This document shows positions 18,743-30,165 of a stretch of DNA of 64,000 nucleotides, piece after piece (position 1 is the stretch's first letter; each line of letters starts with the position of its first letter). The notes beneath the pieces are model-generated. The model saw nothing but the letters and a program-made list of their open reading frames with translations. It did not search any database and was not told the DNA's origin. The position numbers were made by a program, and so were the translations under genes. Source of the stretch: Lepus europaeus (taxonomy: Eukaryota > Chordata > Mammalia > Lagomorpha > Leporidae); NCBI RefSeq assembly GCF_033115175.1, contig NC_084831.1, positions 41,386,002-41,450,001 of the forward strand, written 5' to 3'.

Positions 18743-21078
18743 TTTTTTTAATTTTTTTAACTTTTATTTAATGAATATAAATTTCCAAAGTACAGCTTAT
18801 GGAATACAATGGCTCCCCCCACCCCAGTAACTTCCCTCCCACCCGCAACCCTCCCCTCTCCCACTACCACTCCCCTTCCATTCACGTCAAGATTCATTTT
18901 CAATTATCTTTATGTACAGATCGATTTAGCATATATTAACTAAAGCTTTCAACAGTTTGCACCCACACAGAAACACAAAGTGAAAAATATTGTGTGAGTA
19001 CTAGTTATAGCATTAAACCACAATGTACAGCACATTAAGGACAGAGATCCTACATGAGGAGTAAGTGCACAGTGACTCCTGTTGTTGACATAACAAATTA
19101 ACACTCTTGTTTATGGCATCAGTAATCACCCTAGGTTCTTGTCATGAGTTGCCAAGGCTATGGAGGCCTTTTGAGTTTGCCAACTCTGATCATATTTAGA
19201 CAAGGTGAAAGGAAGTTCTCTCCTCCTTCTTTGATGGACCATTCTTTCTACTGGCATCTCACTTGTGGAGATCTTTCATTTAGGTCATTTCATTTTTTTT
19301 TGCCTCAGTATCTTTGCTTTCCATGCCTGAAATACTCTCATGGACCTTTTAGCCAGATCCGAATGCCTTAAGGGCTGATTCTGAGGCCAGAGTGCTGTTT
19401 AGGACATCTGCCATTCTATGAGCCTGCTGTGTATCCCGCTTCCCATGTTGGATCGTTCTCTCCCTTTTTGATTCTATCAGTATTTTCAGATACTAGTCTT
19501 GTTTATGTGATCCTTTTGACTCTTAGTCCTATCATTATGATCAATTGTGAACAGAAATTGATCACTAGGAGTAGTGAGATGGCATTGGTACATGCCACCT
19601 TTATGGGATTGAATTGGAACCCACTGGCACATTTCTAAGTCTACCATTTGGGTCAAGTCAGCTTGAGCATGTCCCAAATTGTACATCTCTTCCCTCTCTT
19701 ATTCCCATTCTTATATTTAACAGGGATCACTTTTCAGTTAAATTTCAACACTTAAGAATAATTGTGCATTAATTACAGAGTTCAACCAATAGTATTAAGT
19801 GAAACAAAACAAAAAATACTAAGAGGGATAACGTATTAAGTTGTTCACCAACAGTCAGGGCAAGGCCTGATCAAGTCACCGTTTCTCACAGTGTCCATTT
19901 CACTTCAACAGGTTTCCTTTTTCATGCTCGGTTAGTTGTCACCGATCAGGGAGAACATGATATTTGTCTCTTTGGGACTGGCTTATTTCACTCAGCATAA
20001 TGTTTTTCAGATTCCTCTATCTTGTTGCAAATGATTGGGTTTCATTGTTTTTTTACTGCTGTATAGTATTCTATAGAGTACATATCCCAAAATTTCTTTA
20101 TCCAGTCTACTGTTGATGGGCATTTGAGTTGGTTCCAGGTCTTAGCTATTGTGAATTGAGCTGCAATAAACATTAAGGTGCAGAGCACTTTTTTATTTGC
20201 CAATTTAATTTTCTTTGGGTAAATTCCAAGGAGTGGGATGGCTGGGTTGCATGGTAGGGTTATATTCAGGTTTCTGAGCAATCTTCAGACTGACCTCCAT
20301 AGTGGCTTAATCAGTTTGCATTCCCACCAACAGTGGGTTAGTGTCCCTTTTTCCCCACATCCTCTCCAGCATCTATTGTTGGTAGATTTCTGAATGTGAG
20401 CCATTCTCACCGGGGTGAGGTGAAACCTCATTGTGGTTTTGATTTGCATTTCCCTGATTGCTAGTGATCCTGAACATTTTTCATGTGCCTGTTGGCCATT
20501 TGGATTTCCTCTTTTGAAAAATGTCTATTAAGGTCCTTGGCCCATCTCTTAAGTGGGTTGTTTGTATTGTTGTTGTGGAGTTTTTTGATCTCTTTGTAGA
20601 TTCTGCCTATTAATCCTTTATCTGTTGCATACTTTGCAAATATTTTTTCTCATTCTGTCAGTTGCTTCTTCACTTTCCTGACTATTTCTTTTGCAGTACA
20701 GAAACTTCTCAATTTGATGCAATCCCAAATGTTAATTTTGGCTTTGAGTGACTGTGTCACCGGGGTGGGGTCTTTTCCAAGAAGTCTTTGCTGGTGCCAA
20801 TATCTTGCAGGGTTTCTCTAATGCTCTCTAATAATTTGATGGTTTCAGGTCATAGATTTTAGTCTTTAATCCATGTTGAGTGAATTTTTGTGTAAGGTGA
20901 AAGGTAGGGATCTTGCTTCATGATTCTGCATGTGGGAATCCAGTTTTCCCAGCACCATTTATTGAATACACTGTCCTTGCTCCAGGAATTGGTTTTAGAT
21001 CCTTGATCAAATATAAGTTGGCTGTAGATGTTTGGGTTGATTTCTGGTGTTTCTATTCTTTTCCATTGGTGTATCCAT
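18743..21078 (-). mobile_element. 5'-truncated L1, minus strand, with TSD
   Basis: A clean L1 insertion of about 2.3 kb. From the left it has the T-rich complement of the A tail, the C-rich complement of the 3' UTR purine block (18812-18870), about 1.2 kb of 3' UTR to about 19945, then the C-terminal part of ORF2. ORF2 text includes NITLPCNPAIPLLGIYPKK and DWIKKFWDMYSIEYYTAVKKQ (20042-20281). The 5' end is truncated in ORF2. Both flanks carry the 15-bp TSD. Confidence 0.95.
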
Positions 21079-21093
21079 TGATAGTTACTTTCT
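21079..21093 (+). repeat. Target-site duplication, right copy
   Basis: Perfect partner of 18728-18742. Confidence 0.95.
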
Positions 21094-21159
21094 AAAAATA
21101 GACTTATAGGCTTTATATAAACACAATTGTAACCACACAAAACAGAGAAAAGAAAAAGC

Positions 21160-21526
21160 AGGTGAAAAAATTACTACACAAGAAGAAAATCAAAGAAAAA
21201 CAAGAGAGAGGGGGAAGAAAAGAACCACAAAACAGAAAACAATATTGCAGTAGTTCTTCCTATCAATAACTAACTGTAAACTGATTATACTCCACCAATA
21301 AAGACTATAGTTGATGAAGGGATAATAAATCAAGAGACACACTTTAACTGTAAAGGCCATACATAGGCTGAAAGTGACACAGAAAAATATCCCATGCAAA
21401 TGGTAAACAAGAGACCAAAAGCAGCAATACTTAAACAAAATAGACTTTTAAGTTAAAAAGCAGTCAAAACAAATATGTTATCTAATGATAAAAGTATCAA
21501 TTCATCATCAAGAGTTAACAATATCA
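21160..21526 (+). mobile_element. Ancient L1, plus strand, ORF2 endonuclease part
   Basis: Near 21245-21520 the sequence follows the L1 ORF2 endonuclease coding text: CTATCAATAACTAA, CATAGGCTGAAAGTGA, ATCCCATGCAAATGG and AATGATAAAAGTATCAATTCA. It breaks off at the Tigger1 insertion and resumes after 25280, so this and 25281-28935 are one original L1. Diverged and full of stops. Confidence 0.8.
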
Positions 21527-21694
21527 GGCATACTCCAGAGATATTCCAGGTTTGGATCTAGACCACCCCAATAAAAAAAATGTTGCAATAAGCAGAATCA
21601 CAAGAATATTTTGGTTTTCAAATACATATAAAAGTATGATTACATTATACTATAGCCTGTGAAGTTTGCAATAGCATTGTTTAAAAGAACAATG

Positions 21695-22065
21695 TGTAGA
21701 GGTCAGTGCTATGGCCCAGATTTAGAACAGCAGCATCCAGTATCAGAATTCCAGTTGAAGTCTCAGATGCTTCACAGATACAGATCCCTGCTAGAGTGCA
21801 TGGGCAAGCAGAAGAGGATGGCCCAAGTATTTAGATTCCTGCCACCAACATGAGAAACCATGATGGAACTCCCAGCTCCTGGCTTCAAAAAGGCACAACC
21901 CCAGCTGCTGTAGTCATCTGGGGAGTGAACCACTAGATGGAAGATGTCTTGATATCTCTGAGTCTCTCTCCTTCTCTCCTTCTCTCTCTCCTTCTCTTCT
22001 TCTCTCTCTCCTTCTCTCCCTCTGTGAGTGTGTGTATGCATTTGTCTTCAAATTAAAAAAAAAAG
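21695..22065 (+). mobile_element. CSINE, diverged, CT-rich 3' part
   Basis: Head GAGGTCAGTGCTATGGCCCAG is recognisable, then AGAGGATGGCCCAAGTA, CCCAGCTCCTGGCTTC, GGGGAGTGAACCACTAGATGG and a long CTCTCTCC tract (21960-22020). It ends in a TGTGTG run and a short A tail. Confidence 0.8.
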
Positions 22066-22224
22066 AGCATACTTTAATTTTAAAGTAAAAATGCAATGAA
22101 ATGCTAACAATCAGCAGAAATTTCAGCCGGTTTTAGTCTTGCATCTATATTGTTGGCTGTCAACTAAACAGGGTAGTGGTTGCACAGTGGTTCCTAAAGA
22201 TTGGAGGAGTTATGGTGACTTTTA

Positions 22225-22572
22225 AATATAACTATGGTGTAGTGGGTAAAGCCACAAACTACAGCACCAGCATCCTATATGGCACCAGTCTGAGGTCTGA
22301 GTCCTGGTTGCTCTGCTTCTGATCTGGCTCCCTGCTAATGCTCCTTGGAAAGCAGCAGAGGACGGCTGTAGTGCTTGGGGCTCTGCACCCACATTCGGGG
22401 CCTGGAGGAGGCTCCTAGGTCCTGGCTTCAGATCTTCCCAGCTCCAGCCCTTGTGGCTATTTGGGGAGTGAGCCCACAGATGGAAAATCTTGCTCTTCCT
22501 CGCTCTCTCCCTCTCTCTCTCTTTCTGTAACTTTGCCTTTCAAATAAATAAATAGAAACCTTTAAAAAAGAC
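22225..22572 (+). mobile_element. CSINE
   Basis: Full-length old-type copy: TATGGTGTAGTGGGTAAAGCC head, CATCCTATATGGCACC, CTCCCTGCTAATGC, GGGGAGTGAGCCCACAGATGG, then a CT block and an AAATAAATAAATAG...AAAAAAG tail. Inserted within the Tigger1 relic. Confidence 0.92.
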
Positions 22573-23517
22573 AACACTGAAATTTGCCATATTTATTGAC
22601 TATTCTTTTCAAAAAGCATTTCTGTATAGCATGCGATGGTATTTGGTAGCGTTTTACTCAATTTTTTTCAAAACTGAAGTCTATCCTTTGAAATTTCACC
22701 ACTTCTTTATCAACTAACTTTATGTAAAATTCTAAATCCTCGGTTAATTTTTGCAACAACATTCACAATGTCTTCCCTTTCATTGTTCATATATAAGAAG
22801 TAATTCCTATCCATTAAGAAGGCAGCAAACCAGTCATATCTTCAAGTTCTACTTCTAATTCTAATTATCTTGCTATTTCCACCATATCTGACATTACTTA
22901 CTTCATGAAGACCTAAAGCACTCAAATTTATTCATGAAAGGTGGAATAAAATCTTCCAAACTCCTGTGATAACGATAATTTTGAACTCTGCTATTGAACC
23001 ATGCATATTATTAATGACATCAAAGATATCTATTCTTTCAAAAATATTTTCAATTTACTTTGCCCTGATTTATCTGAGGGATCACTATGTTTGGCAGCTA
23101 AAGCCTTAGAAATATATTTCTTAAAAAATAAGACTTGAAAGTCTAATACTCCTTGATCCATGGGTTGTAAAATGGATGCATGTTAACAGGGAAGAAAACA
23201 ACATTAATCTCACTGTACATCTCCATCAGCACTCCTGGGTAACCAAGCACATTGTCAATGAGCAGTGAAAGGAAGCTTTTTTTTCTGAGCAGTAAGTTTC
23301 AACAGTGGGTTTAAAATATTCAGTAAACCATATTATAAAACATTCTGTGTTGTTCCATTTACAGAGCACAGGAGAGCAGAATTACAAAAATAGGGTCTCA
23401 GGATTTTCAAAATGATAACTGAACACTGGTTTCAATTTAAAATCATCAATTGTATTAGCCCCAAACAAGGGAGTTGGCCTTCCCTTGGAAGCTTTGAAGC
23501 TAAGTGTTGATTTTTCC

Positions 23518-23857
23518 TTTTTTTTTTTTTTTTTTTTTTTTTTTGACAGGCAGAGTTAGATAGTGAGAAAGAGAGAGACAGAGAGAAAGGTCTTCCTTTT
23601 CTGTTGGTTCACCCCTCAAATGGCTGCTACGGCTGGCGTGCTGCGCCAATCCAAAGCCAGGAGCCAGGTGCTTCCTCCTGGTCTCCCACACGGGTGCAGG
23701 GGCCAATGACCTGTGCCATCCTCCACTGCACTCCCAGACCACAGCAGAGAGCTGGACTGAAAGAGGAGCAACCAGGACAGAATCCGGCGCCCCAACCAGG
23801 ACTAAAACCCAGATTGCCAGCTCCGCAGGCGGAGGATTAGCCAAGTGAGCCATGGAC
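23518..23857 (-). mobile_element. CSINE, young subfamily
   Basis: Long T run (23518-23544), then GACAGGCAGAGTTAGATAGTGAG, GGTTCACCCCTCAAATGGCTGC, GGCGCCCCAACCAGGACTAAAACCC and AGCCAAGTGAGCCATGG. The Tigger1 text resumes immediately after it. Confidence 0.94.
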
Positions 23858-24071
23858 ATCTTTAATGTCAACTTCTTCCACTGTAAAGTTGTTTCACCTA
23901 GAGTGAAAATCTTCTGTTTGGTATAGGCAAATTAATAAGCCTAGCTAGATCATCTGGATAACTTGCTACAGCTTCTCCATCAGTGCTTGCAACTTCACCT
24001 TGTACTTTGTTATGTAAATGGTTTCTTTCCATAAACCTCATGAACCAACCTGTGCTAGCTTAAAACTTACC

Positions 24072-24113
24072 TTTAAAAAAAAGATTATATATATATATGT
24101 ATGTATGTATGTA

Positions 24114-24164
<51 letters not shown>

Positions 24165-24398
24165 GAGTTATAGAGAGAGGGAGAGATCTTCCATACACTG
24201 GTTAAAAAGTCAAGAGCTACCTCCAGGTCACCCATCTGGGGTCAGGGGCCCAAACACTTAGGCCATCCTCCACTGCTCTCCTAGGTGCATCAGTAGTGAG
24301 CCCAATTGGAAGGGGAGCAGCCGGGTCTTGAACCAATGCCCATATGGGATGCCCCATCACAGGAGGATGCTTAACCTGCTACACAACAAAGTCAGCCC
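24072..24398 (-). mobile_element. CSINE with TA/TG microsatellite in its tail
   Basis: Reverse-oriented copy: GGCAGAGTTATAGAGAGAGGGAGAG, CCACTGCTCTCCTAGGTGCAT and ATGCCCATATGGGATGCC. The tail complement has become an alternating AT/GT array (24085-24162). Confidence 0.88.
24085..24162 (+). repeat. (TA)n/(GTAT)n/(TG)n microsatellite
   Basis: About 78 bases of alternating TA, GTAT and TG units, ending with about 20 TA units. Likely polymorphic and cruciform-prone. Confidence 0.95.
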
Positions 24399-24849
24399 AA
24401 CTCTATCTGCCTCTATCGAATTGTAGAGTGTTAGGACCTTGCTCCAGAAATAACTTTGGCTTAAGTGAATTTTGTGACAAGTTTGATCTATCAAAACTTC
24501 TAACTTTCTCCATCTCAGAAACTGGCTACTCTGATTTCTTATCTATCTTTTGCATGTTTATAGGATTAGCATTTCTAATTTCCTTCAAGAAATTTTTATT
24601 TTTGAATTCACAATGTTGCTAACTGGTACAAGAAATCCAGTTTGCAGCCTGTTTTAGCTATTAATAAGCCTTCCTTCTTAGGCTTAATAATTTCTAGCTT
24701 TTGATTTAAAATGAGAGATGTGCAAATCTTCCTTTCACTAGAATATTTACAAGCTATCATAATATGATCAATTGGCCTAATTTCAACATTTCTATGTTTC
24801 AGGGAATAGGGAGCCTGAAGAGAGGGTTAGAGATAAAGAACAGTAGATC

Positions 24850-25033
24850 AGTGCTAGGTCCCCTGCATGCACATAGGAGACCTGGAGGAAGCTCCTGGCT
24901 CCTAGCTTCAGCATAGCCCAGCTCTGGCTATTAAGGCCATTTAGGGTCTTCCCAGTTGGAAGACCTCTCTATCTCTCCCTCCCTCTCTGTAACTGTGCCT
25001 TTCAAATAAATAAAATAAATATTTAAAAAAAAG
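24850..25033 (+). mobile_element. CSINE, 5'-truncated
   Basis: 3' half only: CCTGCATGCACATAGGAGACCTGGAGGAAGCTCCTGGCTCC, CAGCTCTGGCTATTAAGGCCATTTAGG, CT block and AAATAAATAAAATAAATATTTAAAAAAAAG. Confidence 0.85.
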
Positions 25034-25409
25034 ATCAGTAATCACAGCTCACCATAACAGATATAATGATAATGAAAACATCTGAAATAGCACAAAAATT
25101 ACTAAAATTTTAACACAGAGACACCTAGTAATACAGAGACACCAAATAAGCATATGCTGGTGGAAATTTGGTACCAACAGACTCCACTCAAGGTGGCCAG
25201 AAACCTTCAATTCATAAAAAAAAAAAAAACAGTTATCTATGAAGCACAGAGGAGCAAAACATAAGAAAATAAGGTATTTTATGTATATGGGAATACAACA
25301 TCAGAGCCATTAGGTACAAAAATAAAGATTAAGAGAACTAAAGGAGAAATACAAATACAATCACAGGAGATTTCAATATGGCATTTCCAAAATTGGACAG
25401 AACATCCTG

Positions 25410-25712
25410 ACAAAATTAATGAGGCAGCAGATTTGTAGCTCAGTGAGTGAACTCATTGCTTTGGATACACACATCTCATACAAGAGCAGCTGGAATGCAG
25501 GAACACCTCCATTTCTAATGCAGCTGATAACAGCTTCAGTACTCCAGACCTTGTCCCCCATGTTAGAGAACCAGAATGAGTTACTGCCACCTAGAGCTGT
25601 TGTAGCCATTCAAGGAGTAAACCAGCAGACAGACCCTCTCTATCTCTCATTCTCTCATTCATGCTGTCTCTCTCCATTCTGCTCTAACTTTCAAATAAAT
25701 AAAAACGAAAGA
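25410..25712 (+). mobile_element. CSINE, strongly diverged
   Basis: CSINE-like ATTCAAGGAGTAAACCAGCAGACAG, a CT block and TTTCAAATAAATAAAAACG end. The head GGCAGCAGATTTGTAGCTCAGTGAGTGAA is only loosely tRNA-like. It interrupts L1 ORF2 text. Confidence 0.7.
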
Positions 25713-26227
25713 AAAGAAAATCAAAGGAAAACACTATAGACCAAATGGACTATTTGGAAAACCTGAAAGCTCTTAAGATTAAGACCAAGGTAAGCTTACC
25801 CACACACCACTTATATTGAATATAGTACTAGATATCTCACACAGAGGAATAAGGCAAGAAAATGAATAAATGGGATAGAAACTGGAAAATAATAAGTAAA
25901 CTGTCTGTTTCCAGACAATATAACCTAATATATAGAAAATCCTAAAGACTCCACCCAAGAATGTAAGAACTAATAAACTAATTCAATAAAGCTACAGGAT
26001 ACAAAATCAACACTAAAAAATCACTAGCATTTCTATACACTAACAATAAATTATCCAAAAAATAAATCAACTCCATTTATAATGTCATTTTTTAAAAAAA
26101 TCCTTAGACATAAATCTCTCCAAGGATATAAAAGCATCTGTACAATGAAAAGTATAAAACACAAACTGATGAGTAAACTTAAAATGATTAGTAAAATTGA
26201 AGAAGAAACAAATAAATGAAAATATAT

Positions 26228-26577
26228 GGGCCGGCGCTATGGCGGAGTGGGTTAATGCCCTGGCCTGAAGCACTGGCATCCCATATGGGCGCCGGTTCGA
26301 GTCCCAGCTGCTCCACTTTTGATCCAGCTCTCCGCTATGGCCTGGGAAAGTAGTAGAAGATGGCCCAGGTCCTTGGGCCCCTGCACCCACATGGGAGACC
26401 CAGAAGAAGCTCCTGGCTCCTGGCTCCTGGCTTCAGATCGGTGTAGCTCTGGCTGTTGTGGCCATCTGGGGAATGAACCAACGGAAGGAAGACCTCTCTC
26501 TCTCTTTGCCTCTCCTCTCTCTGTGTGTAATTCAGACCTTCAAATAATAAATAAATCTTTTAAAAAAGAAAAAGAAA
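26228..26577 (+). mobile_element. CSINE, full length with intact pol III boxes
   Basis: Starts GGGCCGGCGCTATGGCGGAGTGGG and ends in TTTAAAAAAG. The A box TGGCGGAGTGG (26240-26250) and B box GGTTCGAGTCC (26294-26304) match the tRNA-type consensus. AAAATATAT at 26219-26227 and 26578-26586 is the target duplication. Confidence 0.97.
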
Positions 26578-26943
26578 AAAATATATTCTGTGTTCATGGA
26601 TTAGAAGAATTAATACTGTCAAAATGTCCATACAATACAAACTGATCTACAGAGTCTAAGCAGTCTGTATCAAAATCTCAATGACATTTTTCATAGAAAT
26701 AGTAAAAAAAAAAAAGTCCTTAAATTCTATTGAACCACAAAGGTTTCACACAGCCAAAAACTACTGAGCAAAAACAAACAGATATAGAAGCATCACACTA
26801 CTTGATTTCAAAATACATTACAAAGCTGTAGTAATCAAATAACATGAACTGGTATCAAAATGGACATACAGACAATAGCTCAAAAATAAATCCACATGTT
26901 TATAAGCTATTGGTGTAGAACAAAAGTGTCAAGAACACACTAT

Positions 26944-27261
26944 TGCCACTGCCTGCAGTGCCAGCATCCCATAAAGGTGCCAGTTTGAGACCTGGCTGCT
27001 CCACTTCCATACAGCTCTCTGGTATGGCCCATGTCATAGAAGAGGCAGTAGAAGATGGCCCATGTCCTTGGGCCCCTGCACCGATATGGGAGACCTGGAA
27101 GTAGCTCCTGGCTCCAGGCTTCAGATTGGCACAATTCTGGCTGTTGCAGTCATCTGAGAAGTGAACCAGCTGATGAGAGACCTCTCTCTCTCTCTCTCTG
27201 CCTCTGACTCTCTGTAGCTCTGCCTTTTACAAATAAATAAATCTTAAAAAAGAAAAAAAAA
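26944..27261 (+). mobile_element. CSINE, 5'-truncated, 13-bp TSD
   Basis: Begins inside the head (TGCCACTGCCTGCAGTGCC) and ends in AAATAAATAAATCTTAAAAAAG plus A-rich tail. AAGAACACACTAT occurs at 26931-26943 and again at 27262-27274. Confidence 0.96.
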
Positions 27262-27799
27262 AAGAACACACTATGAAGAAAGAACAATCTGTTCAGTAAA
27301 TTATGTTGGGAAAACTGGATCTCCACAAGTAAAAGAAGGAATCTGCACCATTAAAACATATCATACACAAAACATCATCTTGAATTGGAACAAAGACTTA
27401 AATGTATGACTGAAAGGTATGACTGAAACTTAGCAGAAAATACAGAGATAAAATTCTTTAGACAGGGCAATGACTTTTGTATGACCTAAAAAATCGCAGG
27501 CAATGAATTTAAAAAATAACCATATGGGATCATATCATCGTAAAAAACTTATGCTCAACAAAACAAACAATCAGCATGATGAAGAGACAACTTACAGAAA
27601 AATGGAAAAGTATTTGCAAACCATGTATCTGACAAGGGGTCTGTATTCAAAATACCTGTCTCCAAAGAAGACATACAAATGGACAACAGGTATATGAGAA
27701 AGTTTTCAACATCTCTAATCATAAGAAAATGCAAATTAAAATCATAATGAACTATCACTTCATACCTATCAGAATTCTTATTATCAAAAACACAAGAAA

Positions 27800-28135
27800 T
27801 GGGCCGGCGCCATGGCTCACTTGGTTAATCCTCTGCCTCCAGCACCGGCATCCCATATGGACAGCGGGTTCTAGTCCTGGTTGCCCCTCTTCCAGTCCAG
27901 CTCTCTGCTGTGGCCCAGGAAGGCAATGGAGGATGGCCCAAGTGCCTGGGCTCTTCCACCTGCATGGGAGGCCAGGAAGAAGAATCTGGCTCCTGGCTTC
28001 GGATCAGTGTAGTGCCAGCTGTAGCGGCCATTTGGGGGGTTGAACGAATAGAAGGAAGACCTTTCTCTCTCTCTCTCTTTCACTCTCTCTCTCTCTCTCT
28101 CTCACTGTCTAACTCTACCTGTCAAATAAAAAAAA
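27800..28135 (+). mobile_element. CSINE, young, with TSD
   Basis: Head GGGCCGGCGCCATGGCTCACTTGGTTAATCC is close to the young consensus. Ends TGTCAAATAAA plus A tail. The target duplication, about AAAAACACAAGAAA, lies at 27786-27799 and about 28136-28150. Confidence 0.96.
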
Positions 28136-28272
28136 AAAAAACACAAGAAACAACTGCTGAAAAGAATGTTAAGAAAAGGAAACCCTTTTTCACTGTTGGT
28201 GGGAACATAAATAAGGACAGCCATGTGGAAAACAGTACGGAGTTTCTTTTCAAAATTAAAAATAAAACTACC

Positions 28273-28599
28273 GGCCGGTGCTGCGGCTCACTAGGCGCCG
28301 GCACACCGGGTTCTAGTCCCGGTTGGGGTGCCGGATTCTGTCCCGGTTGCCCCTCTTCCAGGCCAGCTCTCTGCTGTGGCCAGGGAGTGCAGTGGAGGAT
28401 GGCCCGAGTGCTTGGGCCCTGCACCCCATGGGAGACCAGGAGAAGCACCTGGCTCCTGCCTTCGGATCAGCGCGGTGCGCCGGCTGTAGTGCGCCTACCG
28501 CGGCGGCCATTGGAGGGTGAACCAACGGCACAAGGAAGACCTTTCTCTCTGCCTCTCTCTCACTGTCCACTCTGCCTGTCAAAAATAAAAAAAAATAAA
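28273..28599 (+). mobile_element. CSINE, young, 16-bp TSD
   Basis: GGCCGGTGCTGCGGCTCACTAGGCGCC head has a short deletion. The body is GC-rich and ends TGCCTGTCAAAAATAAAA. TAAAAATAAAACTACC is found at 28257-28272 and 28600-28615. The long open frame reaching 28602 is made from two CSINEs plus L1 and is not a gene. Confidence 0.96.
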
Positions 28600-28935
28600 T
28601 AAAAATAAAACTACCATATGATCCAGCAATCCCATTACTGAGTATATATGAATAAGGAATAAAATTAGTATGCTGAAGAGCTATCTACACTCCTATGTTC
28701 TTTGTAGTAGTATTTACAATAAAAAATATGGAATTAAGCTAAGTGATTATTCATGGATGAATGAAGAAAATGTGATATATACATTTAGTGGAATACTATT
28801 CATCCTTAAAAAAAAGCAAGGTGATGGTTGGACAATTTTGTTCATGATTAATGCCACTTAATTGCATACTTAAAAATAGTTAAGATGCTAAAAAATAAAT
28901 AAGTTACAACCCATGTATTAAAAAAAAAAAAAAGG

Positions 28936-29376
28936 AGGAGGAGGAGGATAGCAAAAGACGTGAACTCACAAAGCCTCATCCAGGGACCATGCTCTTAACC
29001 AATAATAATAGTTCCTTCTACAATTCTATGCCCAGCATCCTGTGAATCATAACATGTAGTAAACTTTGATAAAATATGTAAAGTATGTGATAAGTTCAAT
29101 GAAAGCAGTACAGAAAGTCACATGACTCAAAAGAAGCATTTCTGATAAATGTGGCAAGGGTGAAATTTTAATATATTTTTTATCATTCAATTCAATTTAC
29201 TAAGGCTTGGCTATATGTCATAAATGTGATCTCTATTTTTATGGCATTGATTATTTTTTTATTTTCCTTTTGAAATAAAATTCCCACCCCCATTTTAAAA
29301 AGGAGGAAATTTCACAAAAAGTTAAGGATAGTCAACATCTAAATTCAGTTTCTCTGTCTCAGAAGCTCACGTGCTT
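28936..29376. other. Unassigned stretch with short (GGA)n
   Basis: A brief GGAGGAGGAGGAGG run follows the L1 A tail. The rest is AT-rich with no recognisable element. Confidence 0.5.
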
Positions 29377-29690
29377 TTCTTTTTTTGACAGGTAGAGTTA
29401 TAGACAGTGAGAGAAACAGAGACAAAGGTCCTCCTTCCATTGTTCAACCCCCAAATGGCCACTACGGCTGGCGCTGCGCCAATCCGAAGCCAGGAGCCAG
29501 GTGCTTCTTCCTGGTCTCCCACATGGGTGCAGGGGCCCAAGCACCTGGGCCACCCTCCACTGCACCCCTGAGCCACAGAAGAGAGCTGGACTGGAAGAGG
29601 GGCAATCAGGACTAGAACCCAGTGTCCATATGGGATGCCGAGGCCACAGGTGGAGGATTAACCAAGTGAGCCACAGCGCCAGCCCCGCCC
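29377..29690 (-). mobile_element. CSINE
   Basis: Reverse copy: TTTTTTTGACAGGTAGAGTTATAGACAGTGAGAG, CCCAAATGGCCACTACGGC, GGACTAGAACCCAGTGTCC (box B complement) and GAGCCACAGCGCCAGCC. Possible TSD ACGTGCTTTT/ATGTACTTTT. Confidence 0.93.
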
Positions 29691-30165
29691 ATGTACTTTT
29701 GATCTCTACTCAACACCTCATCAAATATAAATTAAACAGGACAGGCAAGATCCAACATTCCTTATGTCCTAAAAAGACTCTCTGCAGAAGACAGAATAAA
29801 CGCTGCAAATGATGGCAGACATTTCTCCTGACGGATGGACAAAGACTTATGTGGATGTGTGTATGTGTGTGTACATATGTGTGTGTACATATACACACAC
29901 GTGTGTGTATATATATAAATATATATATACACACATATACATATACAAACTAATAGTAACAGAATATGCTAGGGAACAATGAAAGCTACAGCAACCAAAA
30001 CAAAACTTAAACTTTTTCTCCAGTGCTGGTTTTACTATACTCTTCATGATTAATAATCACCAGTACATGATAAAAATGTATCCTTCTCTAATATCTCAAT
30101 AGGAAGATGGAACAAAATATACCAAGTCAGTCTACTTCTGAACCAAGACACATAAAACAAGCCAG
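29691..30165. other. Unassigned stretch with a TG/TA microsatellite
   Basis: The array of TGTG, ACAC and TATA units lies at about 29850-29948. Nothing else is recognised. Confidence 0.6.

Larger units (their letters stand above)
22110..24770 (-). pseudogene. Tigger1 transposase relic
   Basis: Minus-strand fragments of the pogo/Tigger DDE transposase are readable: the LQPMDQG motif complement near 23152-23175, the DNAPGHP-type region near 23245-23260, the WFMRF helix complement near 24035-24050, and the N-terminal helix-turn-helix near 24660-24720. Three CSINEs and many stops and indels interrupt it. The enzyme normally cuts and pastes by binding the terminal inverted repeats. This copy is dead. 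Confidence 0.82.
21527..25280 (-). mobile_element. Tigger1 DNA transposon, split by five CSINEs
   Basis: Left end CAGGCATACTCCAGAGATATTCC resembles the Tigger1 terminal inverted repeat. The right end near 25265-25280 (AAATAAGGTATTTT) is its decayed partner. Sequence follows Tigger1 from end to end, for example GAACCAACCTGTGCTAGCTT near 24042 and CCATAACAGATATAATGATAATGAAAA near 25052. Flanking L1 sequence is contiguous across it. Insertions at 21695-22065, 22225-22572, 23518-23857, 24072-24398 and 24850-25033 expand it to about 3.75 kb from an expected size near 2.4 kb. Confidence 0.9.
25281..28935 (+). mobile_element. Ancient L1, plus strand, ORF2 to 3' end, continued
   Basis: Continues the L1 interrupted by Tigger1. 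Text includes AGGAGATTTCAATATGGCA (25366), ACTATAGACCAAATGGAC (25733), CTACAGGATACAAAATCAACA (25993), TTCATGGATTAGAAGAATTAATA (26595), AAGCTGTAGTAATCAAA (26823) and GGAATACTATTCATCCTTAAAAAAAAGCAAGG (28790). The 3' end AATTGCATACTTAAAAATAGTTAAGATG leads to an A tail near 28920-28933. CSINEs lie at 25410-25712, 26228-26577, 26944-27261, 27800-28135 and 28273-28599. Old L1M-type by appearance. Confidence 0.85.

Noticed and set aside
26228..26310. tRNA gene
   Set aside because: A and B boxes are present, but the sequence is the head of a CSINE continuing into a typical body and tail. No cloverleaf acceptor or anticodon stem is evident.
27910..28602. 230-codon open frame, the longest in the window
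   Set aside because: It runs through two CSINEs and intervening L1 sequence. The residues are low-complexity translations of SINE text, and the same pattern recurs in frames over other CSINEs.
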